From Profundibacter sp033851955 (GTDB taxonomy: Bacteria; Pseudomonadota; Alphaproteobacteria; Rhodobacterales; Rhodobacteraceae), in assembly GCA_033851955.1 (NCBI GenBank), contig JAWSVK010000010.1:232004-296003 (forward strand): a stretch of DNA of 64,000 bases, read 5' to 3'. Below, one piece after another: positions 63,657 through 64,000 of this stretch (position 1 is the first letter of the stretch; each line of letters starts with the position of its first letter). The notes under the pieces were generated by a model that was not told where the DNA came from, did no database searches, and saw nothing but the letters and a program-made list of their open reading frames with translations. The translations under genes were made by a program, and so were the position numbers.

Positions 63657-64000
63657 CTAATTACCACCCCAAGTTTTGTCCAAAACCCGCAGCCAATTCC
63701 CATGACACAGTTTTTGCATCAGTTTTTCATCATATCCATGCTCGCGCATCGCGGCTCGAAGGTTGGTCAAGCCCGCTACATCGGTGATCCCGTCCGGCAC
63801 CGTCGCCCCGTCAAAATCAGACCCCAATCCAACGCGATCTTCACCAATGCGCTTCATCAGATAGTCCAGATGTTGCAGCATAACTTCCAGCCCAACATCC
63901 GAGCGCATTTGCCCATCGGGGCGCAAAAACGCGCTGGCAAAATTCAGCCCCACCATCCCGTCGCTTTGCGCAATCGCGTCCAGCTGTTTGTCGGTCAGGT
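63657..64000 (-). CDS. Membrane dipeptidase (M19), C-terminal part
   Basis: The minus-strand frame is open to the right edge: LTDKQLDAIAQSDGMVGLNFA, then LDYLMKRIGEDRVGLGSDFDGATVPDGI and the end HGNWLRVL. The GLGSDFDG segment and GNWLRVL tail mark M19 renal-dipeptidase-type metallopeptidases. About 114 residues are visible; the catalytic N-terminal part lies beyond the window. Upstream gene of the SDR-MFS pair. Confidence 0.9.
   Translation of the reverse strand, partial: LTDKQLDAIAQSDGMVGLNFASAFLRPDGQMRSDVGLEVMLQHLDYLMKRIGEDRVGLGSDFDGATVPDGITDVAGLTNLRAAMREHGYDEKLMQKLCHGNWLRVLDKTWGGN

Noticed and set aside
1..64000. CRISPR array or prophage
   Set aside because: No regularly spaced direct repeats and no phage structural genes seen; the only mobile relics are IS fragments.

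Overview
The window looks like chromosomal DNA of an alphaproteobacterium of the Rhodobacterales (Roseobacter group). This rests on the cobalamin gene set with the CbtAB cobalt transporter, a CbiG-CobJ fusion, small family-specific proteins (recalled as DUF6494, DUF6505 and DUF6732 types), an NtrC-type regulator without the GAFTGA loop, and overall gene order. No database search was possible, so the taxon is an inference.

Layout. (1) 1-8538: a visibly more A/T-rich segment with a large pentapeptide-repeat protein (5' end outside the window) followed 2 nt later by a 1968-residue single-module type I polyketide synthase (KS-AT-DH-unassigned region-KR-ACP). (2) 8562-8764: a probable IS6-type remnant. 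(3) 8927-27679: a complete membrane formate dehydrogenase locus. It has fdhD, mobB and the tungstate ABC transporter tupBCA on the plus strand. A divergent five-gene maturation operon of poorly characterised proteins runs on the minus strand (12522-17006). The structural operon follows on the plus strand (DUF3305, DUF3306, TorD-like chaperone, small Tat protein, catalytic, Fe-S and cytochrome b subunits), ending with a response regulator and sensor kinase. (4) 27693-31446: a decaying accessory island. It holds an alkyl-sulfatase remnant, a perfect 28-bp operator-like palindrome, a frameshifted TetR gene, an NTF2-like gene, broken PfpI and EamA genes, and abutting remnants of an IS6-type and an IS3-type element. 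(5) 31447-39330: the cobalt/cobalamin locus cobO and, under a cobalamin riboswitch on the minus strand, cbtB-cbtA-cobW-GNAT-cobN-LMW-phosphatase. (6) 39404-44756: smc, a YbjN-like secreted protein and an MltB-type lytic transglycosylase. (7) 44817-53753: a second, divergent cobalamin cluster, with DUF1636-cobC-cobD on minus and DUF6732-cbiX-cobH-cobL-cobI-cbiG/cobJ-cobM on plus. (8) 53838-64000: ordinary genome: a small conserved protein, a broken L,D-transpeptidase, tRNA-Met(CAU), a DUF4139 protein, asd, a DEAD-box helicase, usp and sulP, and a dipeptidase-SDR-MFS operon cut by the right edge.

How the genes work together. The formate dehydrogenase needs a sulfurated bis-MGD metal centre (FdhD, MobB), probably tungsten (TupABC), Tat export and a chaperone. 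It is flanked by a two-component system likely to control it. The cobalamin genes cover cobalt uptake, corrin-ring methylation, cobalt insertion, adenosylation and aminopropanol-arm attachment; cobG/cobZ, cobK, cobB, cobQ, cobS/cobT, cobP, cobU and cobV are not in the window. The most interesting points are the pentapeptide-PKS pair, the uncharacterised formate dehydrogenase maturation operon with a ligase-like protein lacking the ligase lysine, the regulator without GAFTGA, and the mixture of early- and late-cobalt-insertion enzymes.
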